A stretch of 64,000 nucleotides of DNA. Origin: Gloeopeniophorella convolvens (lineage: Eukaryota > Basidiomycota > Agaricomycetes > Russulales). The DNA lies in the NCBI GenBank assembly GCA_022496205.1, contig WTXD01000002.1, positions 248,001 through 312,000 of the forward strand, in the 5' to 3' direction. The notes under the pieces were generated by a model. That model made no database searches and was not told the DNA's origin. It worked only from the letters and a program-made list of their open reading frames with translations. Every line of letters begins with the position of its first letter. The stretch's first letter is position 1. This document shows positions 11,344 to 22,290 of the stretch, one piece after another. A program made the position numbers and the translations under genes.

Positions 11344-13067
11344 TCACATGGGGCCCGTCCGGGCGCGCTTGCGCCCAACCCGCTCCTTCTCGGACCGCGA
11401 GTCGGACACCGGGAAGCGCTCCCCCTCGTCCTCGGACAGCTCGCCTTCCCCCTCCGAGTCGAGCAGCCACCGTCGCGAATGGGTACCGCATCGCCCTCGC
11501 TGCGGCGACGCTTGCGCTCACGCTCACCATCCGGTCGCGGATGGCGATCCCGGGCCCCGCATCCGCGTCACCCCAATAGACGTGTGCCTGGAACGTGGGA
11601 TGGTACACGGGCGCCGCGGCGGGGGCGACGCCGCGGTCACCGCCGGGAGACCCGAACGGGTCGAGGCTCGCGTGCTTGCCGCGCAAGAAGGGCGACGCAC
11701 CCGTGCGGCGCTTGACCGAGTCGATGAGCGCATCGAGGCCCTTACCGGTCACATTGGGCTCCGGCGGATCCTGGTAGGCAGGAGGCGGGCTGGTGGAAGA
11801 AGGAGAAGCAGATGAAAGCGACGAGAGGGACGAGGCTGGCGAGGGATATGCCGAATCCGGCAAACCATCATAACGTGGCGCGGCCACGAGGGGACGGAGA
11901 CGCCGATCAAGAGCGACAGCGACCTGGTAGAGGGTCTTATCGTGTGGCGCCAAAACGCAGATCGCCTCTGCACGTCGAGCCCAGTAGGAGAACTGGGTAT
12001 TTGACCAGCCTGATAAGGCGAGCACGGCGGCACGGGTGAGGGTGACATGTCCGGCAGGACAATCGGGAAAAGGGTGCGTGAGGGACTTGAAAGGATTGTA
12101 TGGATGGCTGTGGTTGGACAGCTGTCAGTGAGCGATCGGGGACATGAGGAGGAAGAGGTAGGGGGGGTTGATGAGGGCACGTACGGCACGTAGATTCGCA
12201 GGACTTCTTTGACTACTTCGACCTTGACTAGAAAGTCAAGGGCACAGGCGCCGGAATTGCGGTGCTCAGGAGGATCGGTAGAGGACTTTTTGGTCCGAGT
12301 GCGAGCTTTTGGACCGCCGAGGCGACGCTCGTAGAGACGGGCGGAGAAAATGCTCCACTTTTCGGAACCAATCTGGGACTGAAGGAAAGCGGCCGCGTAC
12401 GGGTCGGTTTCTGGGGGCTGAGGTGCCTTTGCGCGTTTTGGGAAGGCGTGCGTCTATCAAAATGAGATGCGCGGCAATAGAGTTCAACGACCGGGATACC
12501 TCAACAACGAGGATAGAGGCAGTGAAGGCAACGCACCGATGCATCAAAGTTTATGACATGGTTGTCGGGGAAGGAAGAGGGGAGGATCTGGTGCATGGCA
12601 GGAGGCTTGAGGGACGAGTGAAGGGAGGCAGGGGTCGGATAATCGAGTGGCGAACGAAGGTCTACGGGGGAATGGCAGGGGCTCATGAAGCTTGTGGCGG
12701 ATACGGGGGAGAGGACGAGGTCATGGTCGCGGAGGGATGCGTGGGTAGACTGCGGCGAGTCGTGGAGGAGGGGGGCGGGGATCCCGGGGATGTCGAGGAT
12801 ATGGTGGAGATCGAGGTCGGGGGACGGATAAGAAAAGGCGTTATTGACCGAGACTTGCGAATGGATGGAGAGGTGGGGATCGTGGAATGCGTAATGATAG
12901 CTGCTCTGGACAGGGAAGGACATGGCGATGGACCCGGTGGGCTGGTGGTGGTGGGGGAGGGTGGTGGGGTGGTGCAGGGGGGACTGGTCGTCGGTGTCTG
13001 TGTGAGTGGGGGAGAGAGGTCCCGAGAGATAGCTTGTGGGGGGAGGAAAAGACTTCCAAGGATCCAT
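11344..13067 (-). CDS. Conserved basidiomycete protein of unknown function
   Basis: I do not recognise a named family. The ATG at 13065-13067 opens a long disordered Pro/His/Ser region (MDPWKSFPPPTSYL). An intron with a gtgcgt donor and ttgatag acceptor (about 12452-12537) joins it to a compact region: FLQSQIGSEKWSIFSARLYE, a basic ARTRTKKS patch, and DFLVKVEVVKEVLRIYVPY. After another intron comes LALSGWSNTQFSYWARRAEA followed by TLYQVAVALDRRLRP. A Ser-rich linker then leads to an acidic and basic tail, SEDEGERFPV to RKRARTGPM, with stop at 11344. The layout of disorder, one conserved core and a basic C-terminal motif suggests a nuclear regulator, but that is inference. Confidence 0.7.
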
Positions 13068-13686
13068 GGCTTGGGAGGGGAATTATGAGGGAGGGAGGGA
13101 CAGGACAGGGCGGGGACTGGGCCGTCGCTGAGGCTGGTCGTGTCTCCCCGCCAGTGTAATGTAATGCAATTCAGAGAAGGCCCTTCCTCATCCCCCCTAT
13201 GGAAGTAACTCTGCGCCCTCCCGTCCAGATCAAGATCCCCCGCCTTGGTCCCCCGCTGCCCCGCCGACTCTCCCCGCCGGTGCAGCCGTCCGTGGCCCCC
13301 CCAGGAGGCAAAGAGAGTGCAGCGAAAGTGCGGCCATTGGAGGGATGGAGATGGCCCGCCAAGCGTGTGGTCCCCGCCTGCCGCGACTACTGGCGGGTTC
13401 CATAAGAGGAAGCAGCCCCTCGCACGCTTCGACGTCAGCTCGGGATCCGACTGGCTGGACGGTGCCTTGTAGCAACCCGCCACTCGCCCGCCGTCTGCCC
13501 GCCCACTCGCCTCCTATCATCTCCATATACCCTCATTTTGCCCCCGTCCTGCCTCTCCCTCGACCAAATGTCCTCCTTCCAGGCAGATCCCTCATTACAT
13601 CACGATTCGTCCCAGTAGGCTCCCAATTGAGTTCAGTGGCTGCGCTCAGCTGACGACCCCTGCCGTCAACCAGAGAAGACTCGAAT
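13068..13686. promoter_or_regulatory. Shared divergent promoter region
   Basis: About 620 bases between two head-to-head start codons (13067 minus, 13687 plus). Pyrimidine-rich tracts run before each start. No clear TATA box or repeated operator is visible. Confidence 0.45.
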
Positions 13687-14144
13687 ATGTCTGCCCAGAA
13701 CCAGGCAGACAGATGTCATCCCCACCGTCAAGCCATCGCAGATACCTCTGGGCCCAGCCATTCGTCCGATCTCCTCCCTCCTCCATCCAATCAACCAGGC
13801 GCTCCTCCCACTCTCCCAGAGCTCCCCACCGCAGATCTCGCCTTTTCCCTCGATGCTATTCTCGGACCGTCTCCCTCTCTGTGAGTCGTCCTTCTAGCGC
13901 CCCCCGATATAGCGTCCGACCTGCATCCCAAAGCCAGTCGTCGTCGTCGCCGTCGCGCGAAGAGCACCGGCCTTCGGCCAGGGTTCAAAAACGCGTCAGC
14001 CTAGTCCAGAAGCGTCAGAGCAACGTGCTCAAACTTTCCGAAGAGAACGACCAGCTCAAAGAAGAACTGCGCGCCATGACCGAACGCCTCGAGGCCGCAG
14101 AACGGCGCCGACGAGAACTCGAGCAGCGCGTCCCCCGCGCTTAG
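13687..14144 (+). CDS. Small leucine-zipper/coiled-coil protein
   Basis: Two exons, 13687-13880 and 13934-14144, join in phase through a 53-base GT-AG intron and give 134 residues. The N-terminal half is Pro/Ser-rich and disordered. The C-terminal half has a basic stretch (ARVQKRVSLVQKRQS) followed by a heptad coiled coil, VLKLSEENDQLKEELRAMTE to RRRRELEQRV. The basic-then-zipper order resembles a bZIP, but the basic part lacks the N-x(7)-R signature, so DNA binding is not supported. More likely a dimerising adaptor of unknown role. Confidence 0.7.
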
Positions 14145-14508
14145 CTCCCCGCCCCGATTCCCACACATTCACTGCTATCTCACATGTCTGCTGCATACCC
14201 ACACCGAACGAGAGCGAGATGAGACGTCCTTTGTGTAGAATGTATACCGAGTCGAGTCTGTACCATACTGCACGATGACGTCGCTATATTTGCTTACGTA
14301 AGGTCATACTGCTGCATGAGCGTCTAAGTATAGGAACATTTCCGCTCCAGCGATCGACTCGCTTTATCACCTTTGCATCGCCTTGTCTCTTCACTCCCAT
14401 CTCCTCTCTCAATCTACCATCCAACTCTACCCTTTGCACGTACTTACTCGTTGCGCGTGTTCCGACATCTGCTAACCTTGCAGGTACTCTCCAGAGATCG
14501 TATTCACC
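14145..14508. promoter_or_regulatory. Intergenic with likely 5' UTR intron of the oxidoreductase gene
   Basis: A GT-AG segment at 14440-14483 (gtactt donor, gctaac branch-like sequence, ttgcag acceptor) sits just before the ATG at 14509 and could be a 5' untranslated intron. The rest shows only pyrimidine-rich promoter-like sequence. Confidence 0.4.
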
Positions 14509-16294
14509 ATGTCTCTGTCCCATCCAGCGAGCCGCAGGCCGTCGCGCCGCGATTCAGAGGCCCTCTCGCGCAGGCCCTCCATCGATCCTTCCCGCTTGAT
14601 CCCTATGGACAAGTAAGTGCGAGCACTAGGATTTCTTCATCGCATCTCGTCTCCCGCCTCGAATATGGGGGGAGCACCCCACTTCCGCCGCGCTTCTTGA
14701 TTATCAGCTTGCTCCAGCGCACCTTCTACCTGGATCGTGCACCGATACGGCTCTGACCCCGCCTCTTCCACGCCCCACCCAGGGTCTTTCAGATCCCCGG
14801 CGCGTATGATTTTAATGTCGTCTTTGTCGGCGCCGGCAACATCATGTTCGGTCCGTACTCCCCGACGCGCCCCGGCCGTGTCCGTCCTCAGCTTGTCTCG
14901 TCCTATAGGGTCCCAGGAGGGTCCATGGAACCACTCGTTCCGCTTGGAGCAGTGCGTCTCTCCGCGCTATTCCCCTGTGCGCGCTGCCTGACGCGCTCGT
15001 GTCCCCAACAGCAAGCTCGGCCCGCGTCTCAAGGTCGTCGCGCTGATCGATCCGGCGATCGACCGCGCAACGGCGGTGCTTGCGAAAAAGTGCGAGACGT
15101 TCGTGCGCTCCGCGTACGAGAAAACGCGTGTGTTCAAGACACTCGATGACTTTGTCAAGGCGATGACGCCGTACGATCGCCCACGCGCGATCATCGTCGG
15201 CTCGCCCCCGATGTTCCGCGGTACGACCCAGCCGGGGCGCGACATGGAGCTCCAGGTGCTGCGCCACTTTCCGGGCGTCGCGCTTTTCATCGAAAAGCCA
15301 ATCGCAACGGGGCCCGAGGGTGAGCTCCAGGAGGCGTTCAAGGTGTCCAAGGCGATTTTAGACAGCGGCGTCGTGTGCTCTGTTGGGTGAGTGCGCACCC
15401 GCTGTGGGCGGATCTTGGGGGCTTAGGCGCTCGCAGGTACATGCTGCGCTACCTCAAGGGCGTGCAGATGATCAAGCAGATCATCCACGACAACAATCTA
15501 CAGGTGATGGCCACAATCGCGCGCTACGCGTGCGCGTACGAGGCGATTGCCAAGCAGGACTGGTGGGACAAGTCGAAGAGGTGCGTGTGCCTGCCTTGCC
15601 CCGCCTTATTCCTCACTAAATCCGCGGCTAGCGCGGGGCCGGTCGTCGAGCAGGGCACGCACTTTTGCGACCTGTCGCGCTACTTTGGCGGGGATGTCGA
15701 CATCTCGTCGGTGTCGGCGCAATCGCTCGAGTGGTACGAGAACGCGGGGCACCTGGGCAAGCAGACGATCGACGAGAGCCGCATTGCGCCCGAAAACCGC
15801 ATCCCGCGCGTCACGTCCGCGACATGGAAGTACGCGAACGGCGCCGTGGGCAGCTTCATGCACGTCGTGGCGCTGCAGGGGCACAACTACTCGTGCGAGC
15901 TCGAGGTGTACGCGGATGGGTACCAGTTCAAGTGCGTCGCGCCGCGCGTCTGTGGCTCGCTTTGGTGGGAGGCTGACGGTATTACAGGCTGGTCGACCCG
16001 TACGTCCAGCCGGTGCTGTACATCCGCCGCCCCGGTTCGGATCTCGAGGAGACGCATCGCTTCCCGGACGACGACCCGTTCTTCTCGGAGATCTCGAACC
16101 TGATCGACGTCATCGAGGACATCGAGGAAGAGGACCCGGACAGCGCGATCATCCTCTCCTCGTTCGAGGGTGCGCCGCGCTGATTTTTCGTGTTGCACGG
16201 TGCTGATGGCGAAACAGACGCAGTCAAGACGTACGAGTTCACGTGGGCGATCCGCCGCGCGAGCGAGCTCTCGCGCAAGACGGTCGCCGCGTGA
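14509..16294 (+). CDS. Gfo/Idh/MocA family NAD(P)-dependent oxidoreductase
   Basis: Eight exons join in phase: 14509-14612, 14783-14850, 14909-14951, 15012-15386, 15437-15580, 15632-15931, 15988-16169, 16218-16294. A short Ser/Arg leader precedes the Rossmann fold YDFNVVFVGAGNIMFG. Also visible are KVVALIDPAIDRA, the family lysine motif IEKPIAT, VGYMLRYLKG, and VEQGTHFCDLSRYFGGDV where substrate-binding residues usually sit. Family members oxidise or reduce sugar-like or dihydrodiol substrates; this sequence does not tell which. Length is normal for the family and no key motif is missing. The stop is 115 bases from that of the convergent aprataxin gene. Confidence 0.9.
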
Positions 16295-16409
16295 ACGCTG
16301 CCACAATGCACGCGCGGGTGAAATGCGGGATTATGAGCAAATGGAATGGAGCGTCCGCGCGGACACTGTAGTACCGCGAACGAAATGTACATGTTACCCG
16401 TTGAATGCC

Positions 16410-17324
16410 TCAGTCTACCTCAATGGCCTCCGCGACCCGCGCGACCCGTGCGACCTTACCCCTCGGCGCCTCTTCGTTCTCAGAGGCCGAGGCCGAGCCC
16501 GCGTCACGCCCGCGCGAGCGCTTCCGCGCCCCCTTGCGCACACTCGCGCGCAGCGCGTCAAACTCGTCCTGCAGGTGCCGCTTGAGCGCGGGCATGTTCG
16601 CCATCGTCGCGCCGCACCGAAAGCATACCAGCGCGTCCTTCAGGCGCGCTTCGTACGCCGCCGCCGGCAGCCGCGCGAGCTGCGCCACACCACCACACCA
16701 CATCACCATGCCGCCGAACTAGGGAAGCGTGCGGGGACGCACCTCGGCGAAGCGCGCGGGCTCGAGCGCGAACCACGCGCACACGTCCGCGAGCGGGAGG
16801 AAGAACCCGCCGTGCGGCGGCGGGCGGAACGAGTTGTAGTGCCGCTTGGTCTTGAGCGCGGGCGCGACGAGGTCCGCCGAGAGGATGTGCAGGTGCAGGT
16901 GCCTCCACCGTCTGTATTAGCGAAGGATGGTTAGGCGGGGCAGGAGGGGCGAAACGCACTCCATCGACGGCACGGCGTGGAAGCCCGTCCACACCTCCCA
17001 CACGCACCCGAACCGCGCGCGCATCTCCCTCTCCACCTCCTTCGTCGCGGCCTCCGCGGCCTCCCCGAGCTCCCTCAACACCTCCTCCGCGCGCCCGCGC
17101 GGCGCGCGGAGCAGCGCGCGGAGCGAGGCGAGCTCGGGCGGCGGGGGCGTAGGGGGCGCGGGGAGGCGCGGGAGGACGAGGAGGTGGAAGTGCGCTTTGG
17201 GGTAGGCGTCGAGGAGGGTGAGGGTTGTGCGGGTGTGGGAGAAGTAGAGCGAGGGCGGGAGGGCGTGGGCGGGGTCGGCGTGCTGTGCGTAGGTGCGCAG
17301 GGCGGTGAGGGGCGGGGGCGGCAT
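16410..17324 (-). CDS. HNT3: Aprataxin-like DNA deadenylase (HIT plus C2HE zinc finger)
   Basis: Aprataxin/Hnt3 removes AMP from abortive 5'-adenylated DNA ligation intermediates in the nucleus. The first exon (from ATG 17324) carries the HIT fold: YFSHTRTTLTLLDAYPKAHF, HLLVLPR and FHAVPSMER. After an in-phase intron the histidine triad reads RWRHLHLHILSADL, then KRHYNSFRPP, typical of the family. After a second intron the zinc finger is CFRCGATMANMPALKRHLQDEF, with Cys-x2-Cys and His-x3-Glu as in the C2HE finger of fungal Hnt3. The tail is basic and Glu/Ala rich, ending EAIEVD. All catalytic histidines are present. Confidence 0.92.
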
Positions 17325-17559
17325 CGCGGTCGCGGTGTGGGTTCGGCAGTGTGCGCGCGCTGCAACGGTGGCGCTTGTGTGCGCGGTGTGTGGCAGCCTC
17401 GCGGCGGGTGTGGTGCGTGTCTAGGTGGCTTGTTTATTTGCGGCGCGGGTAGTATACAGTGTCGGTATGTACAACAAGATACAATTAAAGCCAGTGCGTG
17501 CGTGTGCGTGTATGATACAAGACATCTCCAAGAACCGGCGATCCGCGGCAGCACGAGCG

Positions 17560-20541
17560 CTACAGCCGGCGCGCCTCGAGCAGCTCGCGCAGCTCGTCGC
17601 TCAGCTGCGGCACCGACGCGACGAGGGCCGCGGCGCCGTCGGGCCTGCGCTGGCGGAGGCCCGCCGCGTCCGCGTCGCCCTGCTCCGCGCGCCGGCGGTC
17701 CATGTCCGCGACGAGCTGCTGGAAGGAGAGGAAGAGCACCTCGGCCTGCGCGAGCGTCGTGTCGAGCTCGATCGTCATGCTCAGCTCGTTGCAGTACTGG
17801 CGCGGAGCGCGGGTGAGCGCGGTGAGTCTAGGCGGGAGCGGGGGGCCCGCGCGCTTACCTTGAGGATCTCGTCGAATTCGACAAGGTAGCGCAGGAGGAC
17901 GTCGCGGTGCGACTCGAGCACGGCGAGCGCGACAAAGAGGACCATCCCGCTCGTGTAGTATTCCGTCCAGAGCACCTCCCACAGACGCAGCACGTCCTCG
18001 AACGGGAACTCGCGCTTGAACGCGATCAGGATCCAGCTGTGTGGGGCGTCGTCAGCCGGCAGCCGGCAGCTGGTGACAACAGCAGCAGGGCGCACCGGAA
18101 GCAGAAGAACAGGTTCAGCCCGTCGGTCTTCTCAAAGTGCCGGTAGAGCTCGGGGTCCATGACCTGCAGAAGTTGCTGGAGCGTCGACAGCTGCTTCTTC
18201 ATTCCGCTCTGGTCGCGCAGGAAGTTCTGTTTCTGCGCGCGCGCAGGGAAATGACAGGCATTAGACCGCCTGCGTGCGCGCGGGAGGTGTGGCAGGCACC
18301 CACCATCCGGTCCATCACCTCCACGAAGCACCAGAACGTGAGCGGCTCGTCGGACCCCATGACAACGTATATCGGCGCGCAGAGATCCGACATGCCCTGC
18401 ACGTAGCCTTCGCGCCCTGTGTATCAGCGCTGACTCTCTCGTAGCGACACATCCGCAGAGGCACACGCACCGAGATGCTTCTCGTAAAAGTTGTATGTCA
18501 GGAGCACCGTCGCGAGCCGGTCTATGTGCTCGTTCGACGGCGATTGTGCGCCGACCTCGTTCGGCGTTGGCGAGATGGTGCTGTAGCGTCGGTGGCGCTG
18601 CTTCTCGGGATCCAGGGGCGTTTCATCTGGGTTCTGGTTGGCGAAGAGCGGCTGCGTCCGGTCCGTCCGGCGGCAGTCGACGTCTATTCGGTGGCGTTCC
18701 TGTTTCGAGACGTGTGAGGCACAGGCCGCATGGGAGAAAGAAAGGCACGGGAATAGTATTATGCACCTCGATCACGTCCTGTCTGTCAAACACCTCTGGC
18801 TTGCCAAACCACTCGTCCTTGATTTCGTGATATCGTGCCCTGGGAAAGTTGTGAGCTGGGGAGGCGCACGGCTGTGGATGCACCCACGTCTTCTCCTCCC
18901 AGAGCCTCTGCCGCTCGTCCTCAGTGACGTCCCACGCGTAGACCCCCAAGAGCAGCGGCCACAGCTTCTTCCTCGCCTGATCCTTCTCGCTGATTCCCCT
19001 TCTGAAGATCTCCTGAAGTAGCTTCTCCTTCGAGATCGTGGGCCGCCCATCGGGCGCGAACCACTCCTGCAGCACTTCGACGCCAATAGGATGCTTGGGA
19101 TCGCGCGACGACTTGGGCGTAGGCAGGTTCGCCGTCGAGTGCAGCAGCTCAAAGATGCCGAGCTCGCTCGTCTCCTCGCTCGAAGACGCTCCCGCGTTGG
19201 CAGGGATGGCCTGTGCCTCGCGCCGCCGTGCGCGCTCGCCCTCCTCCGCGACAATGCGGGCCCACCGTGCGAGGTACACCCGCGCGCTCTCGAACTCGCC
19301 GAGGCCGCCCTTTTCCACCCAGCTGCCCCATTCAAGGTCGCCGCGCGCGTTCACCAGCGACTTTACCGGATCTGGCAGGTGCGGGACAATCGGCCTCGCG
19401 AGCGGGTGCGAGAGGATGTTCTGCGCAGCATGCCGGGTCGCCCGCGTAATATTCGCGAAGGACTGCAGGAGCGCAGTGCGCGCTTGCGAGGAAGAACCCG
19501 GAGAAGAGAGAGGCGGTGGCATTGAGCGATGCAGCACAGACGAGTGCTGGGAATACGGGTTCGGGACTGCGTTGCTGGTGGACAGAGGGCGAGGGCGGCG
19601 ATGCGCCGGCACAGGGGAGTGCGAGTTCGCATACGTCGAGCGAGCGAGGATCTCGTCGACCGCGTCATCTGAGAAAAGCTGGGTTGTGTGCGCTTCTATG
19701 TCGGCCTTGGAGGGATCGACAAGGTAGAGGGTGGTCTGAAGATTGGAACGGAGCAGCGAGGCATATGATCGTAGTCGGGCGAGAAGATCCTCACCACCCC
19801 ATGACGTTACGGGCTTGCCAGTGGCGGCTTGCCCTGCTAGAGATAGGGGAGGGGGGTAGGATGTAGACGATGTAGGTGAGGTGGCCTTGGATGGCAAGGT
19901 GAACGAGCTCGACTCGTCATCGTGAAAGTAGAGCGTAGGGAGTGTGGCTCCGCTTGCAAGGTTAATGCCAATGGAACCATCTACGGGGATCCACGTCTCA
20001 GGATGATGCCTCGAGCGAGACGCGAGGGTACTTACACCACGAAGATAAGGATGGCGGTTGGACAATGAGCGAGTATATCGATGTTAGAGGGACAGAGAAC
20101 GCATAGGACTCGGGCCTAGATGTTGGCAAGTCGATCAGCACACCATCTGTGCCAGCTCATCGTAAGCTGAACTCGACATCCGAGATGTGAACAATACAAC
20201 GCGCCTTCATCCTCATCCTCGTCCACCGGCCGCTCCTCTGTTTTGAGAAACTTGTCCCATTCATCCTGGCCCTTCTCCGTGAGAAGCGTCTCGGGAATCC
20301 ACGCGAAGAGATACGTTGAAGTAAACGCCTCCTGTTCAAGACGTCAGCGAAGCATCTCTCCACGGAGAACGGGGGCGCGCACGCGTTTGACGATGCAAGC
20401 AAACCCTGAAATATTATCCCGTGCGTAGGCCGTTGGGTTCACATAGACCTTGGACTTTGCGTAGATGAGTCTGTACTTGGCGTCATCGGGGCCCTGGGGA
20501 GGCGGTGTGTCGATGTCGGGCTCCCGTTTGATCTCAACCAT
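17560..20541 (-). CDS. GYP7: Gyp7-type Rab GTPase-activating protein (TBC domain)
   Basis: A RabGAP that in yeast acts on Ypt7 and other Rabs at vacuole and endosome membranes. ATG at 20541 starts MVEIKREPDIDTPPPQGPDD, followed by KYRLIYAKSKVYVNPTAYA, the N-terminal lipid/Rab-binding region of this subfamily. The TBC part starts near PIGVEVLQEWF and ISEKDQARKKLWPLLLGVYA. The arginine finger is in RIDVDCRRTDRTQPLF and the glutamine finger in YVQGMSDLCAPIYVVMG. C-terminal TBC helices read WILIAFKREFPFEDVLRLWE. About seven introns; end ELLEARRL at 17560. Both catalytic fingers are intact, so it should be an active GAP. Confidence 0.92.
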
Positions 20542-20932
20542 GGATTCCGACTGAATGAGACCGTGAGTTGGATATCAACTGGGTGCGCGACGAGTGCTCA
20601 ACACACGGATGTTGTGGAAAGCGCGCTCTCGAGGGAGGCTCGCTTTATATCCATCTAAGTGCGTCGCCGTTCTTCCTCTCTTCTGCTGCGCGCTGCGGCT
20701 CCGTCACACCTCGTGCCTCGCCCCCGGCCCGGCCCGTATCTGCCTCTATTCGTCGCCGGGGACTCCGCCAAGTAGCCACTCAAATCAGCTCGAATCAGTC
20801 CTCTCCGAATCACACAGAGCCTGCGGGTCGCACAGGACTCAACAGAAAGGCAAGGATGGGTGCGAGAAATGAATGGAATATAGCTGCTACAGACATCTAC
20901 ACAAGCCCAAGATACGAGCCTATCATTTTGAG
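20542..20932. other. Intergenic between GYP7 start and RPS21 stop
   Basis: About 390 bases between two minus-strand genes. No separate gene recognised. It should hold the GYP7 promoter and the RPS21 3' end. Confidence 0.5.
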
Positions 20933-21367
20933 TAGCTCCACACATTCCGGAGGACTGCGCAGCAAAGGACAACGTGTCAAATCGACGGTCCAGCATGATA
21001 ACGGCGGAAGAGACACTCACTTCCGGCCTTGGTCGCCAACCGGTTCAGCGAGTCGTCGCTCTCGCCCTGGGCGCGGACCTGGCCGCTGAGTGCGAACGAA
21101 GTCGAGGTGGAGAGGGCACGGCCGTTGGCATCAACGTCGGCGATCACGATCTGCACCGATGCGTGATCTTTTGAGGTGATGAGGCGGTCTTCAGGCGGAC
21201 ACTGTTAGACACTGGGTGGTCTTCGGACGAGGTGCTGTAACTCACTGGTCGCCGCGCACTTGCGGGGGACGTAAAGGTCAACAAGGACACCCTTTGCAGT
21301 GACAGGTCAGTCGACCGCACCCGTGGCGTTCCATAGGCGAGGTTAAACGCACCTGGTCGTTCTCCAT
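20933..21367 (-). CDS. RPS21: 40S ribosomal protein S21 (eS21)
   Basis: Four exons join in phase: 21367-21353, 21291-21246, 21188-21021 and 20954-20933. The first coding exon encodes only MENDQ. Then come GVLVDLYVPRKCAAT, NRLITSKDHASVQIVIADVD, a short S/T-rich segment, FALSGQVRAQGESDDSLNRL and the end KAGILRNVWSYSK. These are the signatures of eS21, a small-subunit protein needed for 18S rRNA 3' maturation. Length (about 83 residues) is normal. High intron density in a tiny gene is usual for basidiomycete ribosomal protein genes. Confidence 0.95.
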
Positions 21368-22290
21368 TGTGAATCTGCGGTGGTGTCGAGGATATGTGAG
21401 ATATGCTTGAGAGACCGGGGCCGTGGGACTTCTGCACGAGGTACAACTGTACAGTTGTGGCTCATGCCCAAATCGGTCACCAGACTTCCTCGCGTGCGCG
21501 GAACCACTTCTTACCCACGGTGCGTGAATACTGTCCACCACAGGCCAACCAGAGGCCCCCTTTGGATTTATTGGACATCCCGCTGGCACCTAGCCAGACT
21601 GGTGGCCGAGTTTCTTCCTGCGCTAGTCATGGCAAGCCTATGCTGCTACGTGGAAAGCCTGTGCTTCTGCCCATTTTCTGGTCGCCGTCACACCCAAGTA
21701 AACACATCTTGTCAGCTAGTCTAAATGGGATCCTTTGGGAGCTAGGCTGCGCTTGCCTTCAGGTTGCTCGAGAACTACCCCATGTAACGCCAAAGCCTGT
21801 GAGACTCGTATGTGTTTCACTACGCTATTGCGTAACTTGGTCTTCCCTTCCCTGCACTTGCTGTGCTTCGCGCAAATACGACGACTGAGTTCCTCTGATG
21901 CGGCGATACATATGACCTGATCTTGTGGGCTACTACTGACGCTACCGCTTTCATTTGAACCATCTCATCACTTCCGGATAGTGGTCCGCCCTTCCTCAGA
22001 CGCGTTGGAATCACACCGACATATCGCGATATTCGTCCGCGGATTTAGTCTGACGCTCATGTTCTCCTGCATCAAACGGCGGCTCTCCGTCGGAACTGAC
22101 ATACCTACGTCTCGGCACCTGGCAAACATAGGTCGGCCGGCACTACTTACAGCCCTGAGGCCCGAGGCCCGAGGCCCGAGGCACGGCACACGACGCGAAA
22201 AGATGGATAGGGGTACAGGAGTAATTTGTTTTGTATGGATACAGTTGTTGTACATCCAAAATGCCCTTCTTTCCCCCCTACCAAACGTCT
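21368..22290. other. Intergenic upstream of RPS21
   Basis: About 920 bases with no recognisable coding segment on either strand. It includes a short direct repeat of aggcccg (four units, about 22156-22182). It holds the RPS21 promoter and the LEU4 3' region. Confidence 0.5.

Noticed and set aside
13687..14144. bZIP transcription factor call for the small coiled-coil gene
   Set aside because: A basic patch precedes the zipper, but the N-x(7)-R/K DNA-contact signature and correct spacing to the first leucine are missing.
22150..22190. Tandem aggcccg units as a possible CRISPR or minisatellite
   Set aside because: Only four 7-base units in one place, no spacers, so a trivial low-complexity run.
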